A DNA stretch of 64,000 nt from Herbaspirillum sp. meg3. Its GTDB lineage: Bacteria; Pseudomonadota; Gammaproteobacteria; Burkholderiales; Burkholderiaceae_D. This document shows positions 1 to 8,274 of this stretch, one piece after another. A program made the translations under genes and the position numbers. Where the stretch lies: positions 5,394,001-5,458,000 of the forward strand of contig NZ_CP022736.1 in the NCBI RefSeq assembly GCF_002257565.1, written 5' to 3'. Within the stretch, counting starts at the first letter, position 1, and each line of letters opens with the position of its first letter. The notes under the pieces are model-generated. The model had not been told where the DNA came from. It did no database searches and saw only the letters and a list, made by a program, of their open reading frames with translations.

Positions 1-1
1 G

Positions 2-142
2 CACGAATCGCAAGCTGCTCTGCTGACTGCTGACCAACACATCGTTGACGGCGCAGCGCAAATGAATCGTCTGGCCAACAAGTTTGAGTCGACTCAGCCT
101 AACCTGGCTGCTGAACTGCGTTTCATCGCTTCCCGCGGTTAA
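2..142 (+). CDS. small protein, 3' end only (paralogue of the gene at 581-901)
   Basis: The reading frame is open from the left edge and ends at TAA 140-142; 46 residues are visible. The tail (QMNRLANKFESTQPNLAAEL, then RFIASRG) matches the tail of the protein encoded at 581-901 (MLNRMANDYSRSQPSFAAEL, then RNLAASDR), so the two genes are paralogues. The start and the N-terminal half lie outside the window. I do not recognise the family and no function can be given. The same RNA motif plus terminator follows both genes, which suggests a duplicated gene-plus-3'UTR unit. Confidence 0.6.
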   Translation, partial: HESQAALLTADQHIVDGAAQMNRLANKFESTQPNLAAELRFIASRG

Positions 143-332
143 TTCCAGTCAGTCGCTGTTAAGTTTTTGCAATACTACAAGTGCGGTGATGTAGTTCGGA
201 ACGCGCCGGCAATCTGGCTATAACGACGCTTTCCACCGCTTCTGTAGCGCAACACCCCATTCAGTCTTGTGTTTTGATGCCTGTACCGACGTCTTGAGGC
301 GGTATGGATTGCGCGACACAAGAAACTGTACG

Positions 333-397
333 GCGTCTCCTCCTCCCTCTTTAGGAAGGATTTCCCCGCAAGCTTCGGCTTTGCGGGGATTTTTTTG
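333..397 (+). ncRNA. CCUCCUCCC-motif RNA element with terminator, copy 1
   Basis: Positions 333-360 are a 28-nt block repeated without change at 973-1000. Its core is TCCTCCTCCC followed by TCTTTAGGAAGGA; the pyrimidine-rich half can pair with the GGAAGGA half and is complementary to a Shine-Dalgarno sequence. A rho-independent terminator follows at once (364-397). Known small RNAs with a CCUCCUCCC loop (the CcsR or 'cuckoo' RNAs of alphaproteobacteria) have the same layout of anti-Shine-Dalgarno hairpin, small upstream gene and terminator. That this element is processed into such an RNA is inference. Confidence 0.45.
364..397 (+). terminator. rho-independent terminator
   Basis: The stem CCCCGCA(A)GC and GC(T)TTGCGGGG closes on a TTCG loop, and a run of seven T follows. 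This is a textbook intrinsic terminator for transcription from the left edge of the window. Confidence 0.85.
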
Positions 398-580
398 TCC
401 GCGTTTTTTTCACATTCTTTCGAGAAGAATGACTACATGTCTTGAGAATAATGCAGGACGGCGCTATTCACAATCTCTATATCTGATATGGAAACATGAA
501 ATTGGCAATGTGAGCCGGGGATGCATATACTGCAATGCAACAAGAGAAGAAATTCATTCGATATCAGGGAAATCAATATC

Positions 581-901
581 ATGTCCGTTTTAGCCATCGC
601 CTTTCCAGTTGAAGCCGCCATTCCGGTTGCGCAATCGCTGATCGGTACAACCGTCGCATTCATGCGTCCGTTGCTCGGCCTAGGCGTGCTGGTTACCCTG
701 CTGATGGTCTTCAAGCCGCTGGTCATGGGCATCGTCCGCGCCGCCATCGTATTGGTCGTGCCGCGCAAGTCGCTGGAACAACGTGTGCGTCAGCACCGTT
801 TCAATGGCGTCAAGATGCTCAACCGCATGGCCAACGATTACAGCCGCTCCCAGCCGAGTTTTGCCGCAGAACTGCGCAACCTGGCCGCCAGCGACAGATA
901 A
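581..901 (+). CDS. small membrane protein of unknown function
   Basis: The product has 106 residues. Residues 1-35 are moderately hydrophobic, residues 36-62 (centred on LVTLLMVFKPLVMGIVRAAI) form a membrane segment, and the C-terminal half is basic and then polar (LNRMANDYSRSQPSFAAEL). The C-terminal 35 residues resemble the partial gene at the left edge. ATG 581 is chosen because the frame upstream has no sensible membrane start; the ribosome binding site is weak (CAGGGA, 14 bases upstream). The gene is followed after 71 bases by the second copy of the CCUCCUCCC element. The family is not recognised. Confidence 0.6.
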   Translation: MSVLAIAFPVEAAIPVAQSLIGTTVAFMRPLLGLGVLVTLLMVFKPLVMGIVRAAIVLVVPRKSLEQRVRQHRFNGVKMLNRMANDYSRSQPSFAAELRNLAASDR

Positions 902-972
902 GAAAACTCAAGAAGCTGCGAGAAGCACAAAAATACGCTGAGCAGCAGAGTAAAGATCAAGTAACACGTACC

Positions 973-1039
973 GCGTCTCCTCCTCCCTCTTTAGGAAGGA
1001 TTAAGCCCCACGAGCCCTAATTCGTGGGGCTTTTTTTTT
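973..1039 (+). ncRNA. CCUCCUCCC-motif RNA element with terminator, copy 2
   Basis: The 28-nt block at 973-1000 is identical to 333-360, although the sequence on both sides differs, including the terminator stem. Exact identity of only this block over a 640-base distance points to selection on the RNA itself. Its TCCTCCTCCC core is complementary to Shine-Dalgarno sequences. The terminator at 1004-1039 closes the transcript. Production of a stable small RNA is inference from the similarity to CcsR/cuckoo-type RNAs. Confidence 0.45.
1004..1039 (+). terminator. rho-independent terminator
   Basis: AGCCCCACGA and TCGTGGGGCT form a perfect ten-base stem followed by nine T. It ends transcription of the gene at 581-901. 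Confidence 0.9.
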
Positions 1040-1240
1040 ATTTGCCGACGATTTTTACCGTAATTGAAGGAAATTGCCTTCATTGCAGCGTTCTCCACTT
1101 TCTCCCCGTGAGCCTGCGTGATAACGTAAGGGCTTGCCTGTATTTCATTGATCGTTTCACGGATCGCCGCAGGCAGGCTTTGTCCGCTTTTATCTGTATT
1201 CCATCAACACTCACTCCAGCCTCACCGCTTCGCCGACATC

Positions 1241-2008
1241 ATGTGCCAGTTACTCGGGATGAATTGCAACACCCCCACCGACATCGTTTTCAGTTTTACC
1301 GGTTTTGCAAATCGCGGCGGATTGACGGATCACCACAGCGACGGCTGGGGTATCGCCTTCTTTGAAGGCTCCGGCGTGCGCCACTTCGTCGACTACCAAT
1401 CCGCCATTACCTCGCCGGTCGCCGAGTTGATCAAGAGCTGCCCGATCAAATCCCAGCACGTCATCGCCCACATCCGCAAAGCCACGCAAGGCCGTGTTTC
1501 GCTGGCCAATTGCCATCCTTTTGTGCGTGAACTGTGGGGGCGCTACTGGGTGTTCGCCCACAACGGCGATCTCAAAAATTTCACCCCGACCTTACATGGC
1601 CCTTATCGTCCCGTCGGCACCACCGACAGCGAACTGGCGTTTTGCTACCTGTTGCAGCAGTTGCGCAACCGTTTCGGCGAAAACCTGCCGCCCCTGGCTG
1701 ATCTGACGCAGGAGTTGCGCGAACTTACGCACTATATCGCCGGACATGGTCCGTTTAACATGCTGTTGTCGGATGGGTCCGCCCTGTTTTCGCACTGCTC
1801 CACCAATCTGTACTACATCATCCGCCAGCACCCGTTTGCGTCGGCGCATTTGTCGGATCAGGACATTTCTGTGGATTTCTCCGAAGTCACGACCTCCAAA
1901 GACCGCGTCGCCGTCATCGTCACGCAACCTTTGACCACCAACGAAACCTGGACCCAGTTCCAGCAAGGCGAGCTCAAAGTCTTTGTCGACGGCGCCGTTG
2001 TGGAATAA
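1241..2008 (+). CDS. class II glutamine amidotransferase (YafJ-like)
   Basis: The product has 255 residues and starts MCQLLGMNCN. The nucleophile of class II amidotransferases is Cys2 once the initiator Met is removed, which fixes ATG 1241 rather than the longer upstream frame. The motifs NRGG, HSDGWG, AHIRKAT and FAHNGDL are the Ntn-fold glutaminase signatures. The protein has only the glutaminase domain, as in the YafJ family, so ammonia from glutamine would go to an unidentified acceptor or partner. It lies immediately upstream of the dnaA leader, on the same strand and with no terminator between them. Confidence 0.85.
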   Translation: MCQLLGMNCNTPTDIVFSFTGFANRGGLTDHHSDGWGIAFFEGSGVRHFVDYQSAITSPVAELIKSCPIKSQHVIAHIRKATQGRVSLANCHPFVRELWGRYWVFAHNGDLKNFTPTLHGPYRPVGTTDSELAFCYLLQQLRNRFGENLPPLADLTQELRELTHYIAGHGPFNMLLSDGSALFSHCSTNLYYIIRQHPFASAHLSDQDISVDFSEVTTSKDRVAVIVTQPLTTNETWTQFQQGELKVFVDGAVVE

Positions 2009-2422
2009 ACAGGATCAAGCCTGAATAAATGTGAATAAGTCCTTGGTAACCGCCGTTATCAGGAGTTGTGCACATTCGCTTGATTGATTAATAACTAAGC
2101 AGCACAGCGCCGCGACAACCCCGTATTGACGGCTCTGGCCGCGGGTTTACACCCTCTCTATCGCCCTCTGCAGCCCGTTTTTGCCCCGCAATCACCGGTT
2201 TTCGATATTTCCGTCAATGCTTTGGCTGACGATCGATATACATTTTTACTCTGTCAAAAGCAGTCGCTGCCTGTGGATAACTTTTCCTCATCGGAGTAAA
2301 ATAGCCCGATGCGCAGTGTTGACGTCAGGCTTTCCCCAAGTCAGCTCGGCACGCTATTTTTGCGCAATTGCATATCGTATTTGCAACGCCTATTTGCCCC
2401 TCATATTTAGATAAGAAGATTC
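2009..2422. other. probable chromosomal origin region (oriC) and dnaA promoter region
   Basis: This gene-free stretch directly before dnaA contains one perfect DnaA box (TGTGGATAA, 2272-2280), one near box (TGTGAATAA, 2030-2038) and a weaker one (TTGTGCACA, 2066-2074), plus an AT-rich tract (about 2079-2099). Location next to dnaA and the boxes argue for oriC or part of it. The number of boxes is low for a full origin. The rpmH-rnpA genes that often face dnaA are not present. Confidence 0.55.
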
Positions 2423-3850
2423 ATGGAAAATTTTTGGCAGGCTTGCTCCGCAAAGCTGGAGCAGGAACTGACGCCGCAGCAATATAGCGCCTGGATCAAG
2501 CCGTTGGCTCCGCTTGATTACGAAGATGGCCGCCTGCGTATTGCCGCGCCCAACCGTTTCAAGCTCGACTGGGTCAAGACCCAGTTCGCCAGCCGCATCA
2601 CGACTATTGCCTCCGAGTACTGGGAAATGCAGATCGACGTCGAGTTCGTCCTCGATCCGCGTATCGGTGCCGCCCGTCGTGCTGCAGCTGCCGCACCGAT
2701 GCCTGCGGGCGCCGCCGGCATGCACAGCAATGGCGGCAACAGCCACGGCACGATGCTTGACGGCTATCCGACCGGTATCCAGCAATCCCTCGTTGAGCCG
2801 GTGCCCCCGCCGGTGACTCCGCGTCAGGAGTTGTCGCGCATCAACTCGGTGCTGACCTTCGACAACCTCGTCACCGGTAAAGCCAACCAGCTCGCGCGCG
2901 CCGCCGCGACGCAGGTCGCCAACAACCCGGGCGTGTCCTACAACCCGCTGTTCCTGTATGGCGGCGTCGGCCTGGGCAAGACCCACGTCATCCACGCCAT
3001 CGGCAACCAGGTGCTGGCCGACAACCCCAACGCCAAGATTCGCTACATCCACGCCGAGCAATACGTGCGTGACGTGGTGACTGCTTATCAGCGCAAGGGT
3101 TTCGACGACTTCAAACGCTATTACCACTCGCTCGACCTGCTGCTGATCGACGATATTCAATTCTTCGGTGGCAAGAGCCGCACCCAGGAAGAGTTCTTCT
3201 ACGCCTTTGAAGCCCTGATCGCCGCCAAAAAGCAGATCATCATCACCAGCGACACCTATCCCAAGGAAATCAGCGGCATGGATGACCGCCTGATTTCGCG
3301 CTTCGATTCCGGCCTCACCGTTGCCATCGAGCCGCCCGAACTTGAAATGCGCGTCGCCATTCTGATGAAAAAGGCCACCCTGGAAGGCGTCCAGTTGTCC
3401 GACGATGTCGCTTTCTTCGTCGCCAAGCACCTGCGCTCCAACGTCCGCGAGCTGGAAGGCGCCTTGCGCAAGATCCTGGCGTACTCCCGATTCCACGGCA
3501 AGGACATCACCATCGACGTCGTCAAAGATGCGCTAAAAGATCTCTTGTCCGTTCAAAATCGTCAGATCTCCGTCGAAAACATCCAAAAAACCGTCGCCGA
3601 CTTCTTCAACATCAAAGTCGCCGACATGTATTCCAAGAAGCGCCCGGCCAATATCGCCCGTCCGCGCCAGATCGCCATGTACCTGGCCAAGGAACTGACG
3701 CAAAAAAGCCTGCCGGAAATCGGCGACCTCTTCGGCGGCCGCGACCACACCACCGTGCTGCACGCGGTACGCAAGATCGCCGCCGACCGCACCAAAAACC
3801 CGGAATGCAACCACGAACTCCACGTCCTGGAACAGACCCTGAAAGGTTAG
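2423..3850 (+). CDS. dnaA: chromosomal replication initiator protein DnaA
   Basis: The product has 475 residues, a normal length. Residues 1-90 are the DnaB/DiaA-interaction domain, about 90-145 an Ala/Gly/Pro-rich linker, about 145-365 the AAA+ ATPase with Walker A GGVGLGKT (180-187) and Walker B LLLIDDIQFF, and the C-terminus the DNA-binding domain with the signature GGRDHTTVLHAVRKI. It binds DnaA boxes, melts oriC and loads DnaB. The gene begins at ATG 2423 after AAGAAG. DnaA boxes upstream suggest the usual autoregulation. dnaN follows after a 389-base gap. Confidence 0.98.
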   Translation: MENFWQACSAKLEQELTPQQYSAWIKPLAPLDYEDGRLRIAAPNRFKLDWVKTQFASRITTIASEYWEMQIDVEFVLDPRIGAARRAAAAAPMPAGAAGMHSNGGNSHGTMLDGYPTGIQQSLVEPVPPPVTPRQELSRINSVLTFDNLVTGKANQLARAAATQVANNPGVSYNPLFLYGGVGLGKTHVIHAIGNQVLADNPNAKIRYIHAEQYVRDVVTAYQRKGFDDFKRYYHSLDLLLIDDIQFFGGKSRTQEEFFYAFEALIAAKKQIIITSDTYPKEISGMDDRLISRFDSGLTVAIEPPELEMRVAILMKKATLEGVQLSDDVAFFVAKHLRSNVRELEGALRKILAYSRFHGKDITIDVVKDALKDLLSVQNRQISVENIQKTVADFFNIKVADMYSKKRPANIARPRQIAMYLAKELTQKSLPEIGDLFGGRDHTTVLHAVRKIAADRTKNPECNHELHVLEQTLKG

Positions 3851-4239
3851 GAATCGGCTTCCAAAAGAGCCTAATTTGCCCCTTCAACAAGGGTTGATTT
3901 GATACAATGAGGGAGTTGGTCCGGTTTGTCCCGGCGACTCATTTGTTGCCAAAAAAGCATGGCGCGGTCAGTGGGCGGTTAGCCAGTCGTCATCGCCATG
4001 TCATGGGGTGGGCATACCGTAAGCGAGGATGGATTCGTCGCGCAGCACGATGTAGCGCAGCAGCACAGAGGCAGCAGCAAGCCCGCGCTACCGCAACGAA
4101 GCCCTTTTCAAATTGCAGTAACTTTGCGGAAACGACGGCAAAACTGAGCGCAGGCGGAGGACCAGACCGGATTGCAGACAGAATTTGAAAGCGGCTTTCA
4201 GCATCCTTTAAACCACTAATTACCAAGGATATAGAGACT
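3851..4239. other. dnaA-dnaN intergenic region
   Basis: These 389 bases carry no convincing gene; the open frames here have atypical Arg/Ala-rich translations. A TACAAT -10-like hexamer lies at 3903-3908 without a well-placed -35 partner. The length suggests that dnaN has its own promoter in addition to read-through from dnaA. Confidence 0.4.
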
Positions 4240-5346
4240 ATGCAATTGGTCAAAACCCAACGAGATACGCTTCTCCGGCCACTGCAAATAGTGAGTGGTA
4301 TTGTCGAGCGTCGGCACACATTGCCGATTCTGGCCAATATCCTCATTCGCAAGGACGGCGAAAAAGTGTCTTTCCTGTCGACCGACATCGAAGTGCAGAT
4401 CACCACGCACGCCGAAGTCGGCTCCGGTAGCGAAGCCACCGCCACCACCGTCGCCGCGCGCAAACTGCTCGACATTCTGCGCGCCCTGCCCGATTCGGGC
4501 GAAGTGACGGTCACTCTGTCCAACAAGCGCCTGACGGTGCAATCCGGCAAGTCGCGTTTTGCTCTGCAAACGCTGGCCGCCGAAGAATTCCCGACCGTCG
4601 CCCAGGCCGAGCACTACAACGCGCAAGTCACGCTGCCGCAAAAGACCCTGAAGCACCTGTTCAACATGGTCCACTTCTCGATGGCGCAGCAAGACATCCG
4701 TTACTACCTCAACGGCCTGCTGCTGGTCGTCGAAGGCAAGAACGTCATCGCCGTTGCCACCGACGGTCACCGTCTGGCTTTCTGCCAGGTCGCGACCGAG
4801 CAAGAATTCCCGCGCCAGGAAGTCATCATCCCGCGCAAGACCATCATCGAACTGCAGCGTCTGCTGGACGAAAGCGACGAGCCAGTCCAACTGGAAATCG
4901 CCAACAACCAAGTCAAGCTGACTTTCGCCGATATCGAACTGATCTCCAAGCTGGTCGAAGGCAAGTTCCCCGACTACACCCGCGTGGTGCCGAAGGGCTA
5001 CAAGAACAACTTCACCATCGGCCGCGAACAACTGCTGCGCTCGCTGCAACGTGCAGCGATCATGACCAGCGACAAGTTCAAGGGCGTGCGTTGGGTGATT
5101 GCACCAGGCAGCCTCAAGATCAGTTCCACCAATGCCGACCAGGAAGAAGCGGTTGAAGAACTCGAAATCGACTACGGCGGCGACAGCGTCGACATCGGTT
5201 TCAACGTCACCTACCTGCTCGACGTGTTGAACAACCTCAAGGGCGACTACGTCAACATCGCCCTGGGCGACGCCAACTCCTCCGCATTGATCACCATTCC
5301 CGACAATGCCGATTTCAAATACGTCGTCATGCCGATGCGCATTTGA
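4240..5346 (+). CDS. dnaN: DNA polymerase III sliding clamp (beta subunit)
   Basis: The product has 368 residues, the usual clamp length, starting MQLVKTQRDTLLRPLQIVSG. Three successive clamp domains are readable, with NGLLLVVEGKNVIAVATDGH in the second and the closing VVMPMRI typical of the C-terminus that contacts polymerase and clamp loader. The dimer encircles DNA and gives the replicase its processivity. ATG 4240 lies after AAGGA-type bases (ACCAAGGATATAGAGACT). It sits between dnaA and gyrB in the conserved order, and a long hairpin follows it. Confidence 0.98.
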   Translation: MQLVKTQRDTLLRPLQIVSGIVERRHTLPILANILIRKDGEKVSFLSTDIEVQITTHAEVGSGSEATATTVAARKLLDILRALPDSGEVTVTLSNKRLTVQSGKSRFALQTLAAEEFPTVAQAEHYNAQVTLPQKTLKHLFNMVHFSMAQQDIRYYLNGLLLVVEGKNVIAVATDGHRLAFCQVATEQEFPRQEVIIPRKTIIELQRLLDESDEPVQLEIANNQVKLTFADIELISKLVEGKFPDYTRVVPKGYKNNFTIGREQLLRSLQRAAIMTSDKFKGVRWVIAPGSLKISSTNADQEEAVEELEIDYGGDSVDIGFNVTYLLDVLNNLKGDYVNIALGDANSSALITIPDNADFKYVVMPMRI

Positions 5347-5359
5347 TTTCAGTGAGTAG

Positions 5360-5404
5360 AAAGTAGACGAGGGGCCGTGCGTAAGACGGCCCTTCGCTAC
5401 TTTT
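5360..5404 (+). terminator. long hairpin after dnaN, probable terminator
   Basis: AAAGTAG-A-CGA-G-GGGCCGT (5360-5378) pairs with ACGGCCC-T-TCG-CTACTTT (5386-5403) around a seven-base loop, with one bulged A and one G-T pair. Four T close the structure. It separates dnaN from gyrB, so gyrB probably has its own promoter between 5405 and 5518. Confidence 0.6.
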
Positions 5405-5518
5405 AAGAATTCGGTTTCATCGCCGATTTCAGCAGTTCCTTAGTAGTTCGCTTGCAGTTTCCTTGTAGTTTCTTAGTATTTAGTCAGGCAGTTCCGTTAG
5501 TTTTTTCAGAAGGTAGCC

Positions 5519-8017
5519 ATGTCCCAAGTCCCAGCAGACAACACCGATCAACCGCAACAAAATCAATATGGAGCCTCCTCCATCCAGATTCTGGAAGGTC
5601 TGGAAGCGGTCCGCAAACGTCCCGGCATGTACATCGGCGACACCTCTGACGGCACCGGCCTGCACCACCTCGTCTTCGAAGTCCTGGACAACTCCATCGA
5701 CGAAGCCCTGGCAGGTCACTGCACCGAAATCCACGTCACCATCCACTCCGACAACTCGATCTCCGTCACCGACAACGGCCGCGGCATTCCGACCGGACTC
5801 AAGATGGACGACAAGCACGAGCCAAAACGCTCCGCAGCCGAAATCGTCATGACCGAGCTCCACGCCGGCGGCAAGTTCGACCAGAACTCGTACAAGGTCT
5901 CCGGCGGTCTGCACGGCGTCGGCGTCTCCTGCGTCAACGGCCTGTCCAAACTGCTGCGCCTGACCATCCGTCGCGACGGCAAAATGTACGGCATGGAATT
6001 CGTGCGCGGCATCCCGCAAGACCGCCAGATCGAAATCGTCGACGGCGTGCAGGTCTCCCCGATCAAAGTCCTCGGCGACACCGACAAGCGCGGCACCGAA
6101 GTCCACTTCTGGGCCGACGAACAAATCTTCACTCATGTCGAATTCCACTACGAAATCCTGGCCAAGCGCATTCGCGAACTGTCCTTCCTCAACAACGGCG
6201 TACACATCAAGCTGACCGACCAGCGCACCGGCAAAGAAGAAGACTTCGCCTTCGAAGGCGGCACCCGCGGTTTCGTTGAATACATCAACAAGAACAAGAG
6301 CGTTCTCAACCCGACCATCTTCCAGGCCACCGGCGAACGCATGTCGGACCAGAACACCAACATCAGCGTCGACGTCTCCATGCAATGGAACGACGCCTAC
6401 AACGAACAAGTGCTCTGCTTCACCAACAACATTCCGCAACGTGACGGCGGCACTCACCTCACCGGCCTGCGCGCCGCGATGACCCGCGTCATCAACAAGT
6501 ACATCGAAGAAAACGACTTCGCCAAAAAAGCCAAGGTCGAAGTCTCCGGCGACGACATGCGCGAAGGCCTCACCTGCGTTCTGTCCGTCAAAGTCCCCGA
6601 GCCAAAGTTCAGCTCGCAGACCAAAGACAAGCTGGTATCGAGCGAAGTCCGCGGCCCGGTTGAAGAAATCGTCGCCAAAACCCTCACCGACTTCCTGCAA
6701 GAAAAACCGAACGACGCCAAGATCATCTGCGGCAAGATCGTCGAAGCCGCGCGCGCCCGCGAAGCCGCACGCAAGGCACGCGAACTCACCCGCCGCAAAG
6801 GCGTCATGGACGGCCTCGGCCTCTCCGCCAAACTGGCCGACTGCCAGGAGAAAGATCCAGCGCTCTGCGAACTCTACATCGTCGAGGGTGACTCCGCGGG
6901 CGGCTCGGCCAAACAAGGCCGCGACCGTAAATTCCAGGCCATCCTGCCACTGCGCGGTAAGGTCCTCAACGTCGAAAAAGCGCGCTTCGAAAAGATGCTC
7001 TCCTCCGAGCAGATCACCACCCTGATCGCCACCCTCGGTACCAGCATCGGCCCTGACGAATTCAACGCCGACAAACTGCGCTACCACCGCATCATCATCA
7101 TGACCGATGCGGACGTCGACGGCGCCCACATCCGCACTCTGCTGCTCACCCTGTTCTATCGCCAGATGCCGCAACTGGTCGAGCGCGGCCACATCTACAT
7201 CGCCCAACCGCCGCTCTACAAGGTCAAGGCCGGCAAGGACGAGCGCTATCTGAAAGACGACGTCGAAGAAGCGCACTACATGATGCAGATCGCCTTGAAC
7301 GATGCAGAGCTCGTCCCAAGCGAAGGCGCAGCCCCGATCAGCGGCGCACCGCTGACCGAACTGGTTCGTCAGTACAACACCGCCAACGCTATCATCATGC
7401 GCTTGACGCGCATGATCGACGCCACCGCGCTGTCCGCCATCATGACCGGCGTCACCCTGCAGCTGAACACCGCAGCTGAAGCAGAGCAATCGGCCATCGC
7501 CCTGAAGACCGCGATCAACGACCCGGGCATCGACGTCATCGTCCGCTCCGACGAGCTGACCGACAAGCACATCCTGCGCATCCAGCGCATGTACCACGGC
7601 AACATCAAAGTCACCGCCATCGACACCGACTTCGTCAACGGCCCCGACTATCAAGTGTTGGCCAATGCAGCCGCAACCTTCCGCGGTCTCATCGGACGCG
7701 GCGCACTGATCCGTCGCGGCACCGGCGACAAGATCAAGGAAAGCGCCATCAACGACTTCCACCAGGCCATGGCATGGCTACGCGAAGAAGCCGAACGCGG
7801 CGTCAGCAAGCAGCGCTATAAAGGTCTGGGTGAAATGAATCCGGAACAGCTGTGGGAAACAACCATGGACCCAACCGTCCGCCGTCTGTTGAAAGTGCAA
7901 ATCGAAGACGCGATCGCCGCGGATCAGATTTTCATGACGCTGATGGGGGATGACGTGGAACCGCGCAGGGCGTTTATTGAGTTGAATGCGCTGCAGGCTG
8001 GGAATATTGATGTTTGA
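5519..8017 (+). CDS. gyrB: DNA gyrase subunit B
   Basis: The product has 832 residues, a normal length for the longer proteobacterial GyrB. The GHKL ATPase is at the N-terminus (QILEGLEAVRKRPGMYIGD, EVLDNSIDEAL, GRGIPTG, GGLHGVGVS), followed by the transducer, the TOPRIM segment (YIVEGDSAGGSAKQGRDR, MTDADVDGAHIRTLLL) and the C-terminal GyrA-contact tail (SKQRYKGLGEMNPEQLWETT). With GyrA, encoded elsewhere, it introduces negative supercoils using ATP. ATG 5519 follows AGAAGGTAGCC. The low-GC restriction island begins directly after its stop. Confidence 0.98.
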   Translation: MSQVPADNTDQPQQNQYGASSIQILEGLEAVRKRPGMYIGDTSDGTGLHHLVFEVLDNSIDEALAGHCTEIHVTIHSDNSISVTDNGRGIPTGLKMDDKHEPKRSAAEIVMTELHAGGKFDQNSYKVSGGLHGVGVSCVNGLSKLLRLTIRRDGKMYGMEFVRGIPQDRQIEIVDGVQVSPIKVLGDTDKRGTEVHFWADEQIFTHVEFHYEILAKRIRELSFLNNGVHIKLTDQRTGKEEDFAFEGGTRGFVEYINKNKSVLNPTIFQATGERMSDQNTNISVDVSMQWNDAYNEQVLCFTNNIPQRDGGTHLTGLRAAMTRVINKYIEENDFAKKAKVEVSGDDMREGLTCVLSVKVPEPKFSSQTKDKLVSSEVRGPVEEIVAKTLTDFLQEKPNDAKIICGKIVEAARAREAARKARELTRRKGVMDGLGLSAKLADCQEKDPALCELYIVEGDSAGGSAKQGRDRKFQAILPLRGKVLNVEKARFEKMLSSEQITTLIATLGTSIGPDEFNADKLRYHRIIIMTDADVDGAHIRTLLLTLFYRQMPQLVERGHIYIAQPPLYKVKAGKDERYLKDDVEEAHYMMQIALNDAELVPSEGAAPISGAPLTELVRQYNTANAIIMRLTRMIDATALSAIMTGVTLQLNTAAEAEQSAIALKTAINDPGIDVIVRSDELTDKHILRIQRMYHGNIKVTAIDTDFVNGPDYQVLANAAATFRGLIGRGALIRRGTGDKIKESAINDFHQAMAWLREEAERGVSKQRYKGLGEMNPEQLWETTMDPTVRRLLKVQIEDAIAADQIFMTLMGDDVEPRRAFIELNALQAGNIDV

Positions 8018-8274
8018 TTATTTGTGACTATATTGATTGAAGCCAAGTAGAGTCTACATTTGGCCTCATGATTGTGTAATGTAAGTTGATATGTATGTTT
8101 TTCATATTGCAGAGTCCAGTGAGTGCTCGAAAGTCATTTGGCACTTAGCTTTTTGGAATGCGTATTTGAAATGCAAACTCGTTACAGCAGGCAAGCTTCT
8201 TACGTTTAGGCTCTCGGCGAGATTTTGGAAAAACTACCCCTGAAAATTGCTATTGGGAAGAATTGAGGAAGTGC
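8018..8274. other. AT-rich island border between gyrB and the methyltransferase
   Basis: Base composition falls sharply from the last gyrB codons onward. This stretch should hold the promoter of the restriction-modification genes. No integrase, tRNA or clear direct repeat that would mark an integration site is visible. Confidence 0.4.

Larger units (their letters stand above)
143..580. other. intergenic region with RNA motif and terminator
   Basis: No convincing gene is seen in these 438 bases. The stretch holds the 3'UTR-type RNA motif and terminator described separately (333-397), then an AT-richer segment that should carry the promoter of the small membrane protein gene at 581. No promoter could be placed confidently. 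Confidence 0.5.
902..1240. other. intergenic region with RNA motif and terminator
   Basis: These 339 bases hold the second CCUCCUCCC element and its terminator (973-1039). The rest, 1040-1240, should carry the promoter of the glutamine amidotransferase gene; no gene is seen. Confidence 0.5.

Noticed and set aside
3907..4188. 93-codon frame between dnaA and dnaN
   Set aside because: Arg/Ala-rich translation without family resemblance or ribosome site; the region is better read as the dnaN promoter region.
5480..7762. 760-codon open frame on the minus strand opposite gyrB
   Set aside because: It mirrors the GC-rich codon bias of gyrB and its translation is a repetitive Val/Asp/Gly mix with no domain; gyrB itself is beyond doubt.
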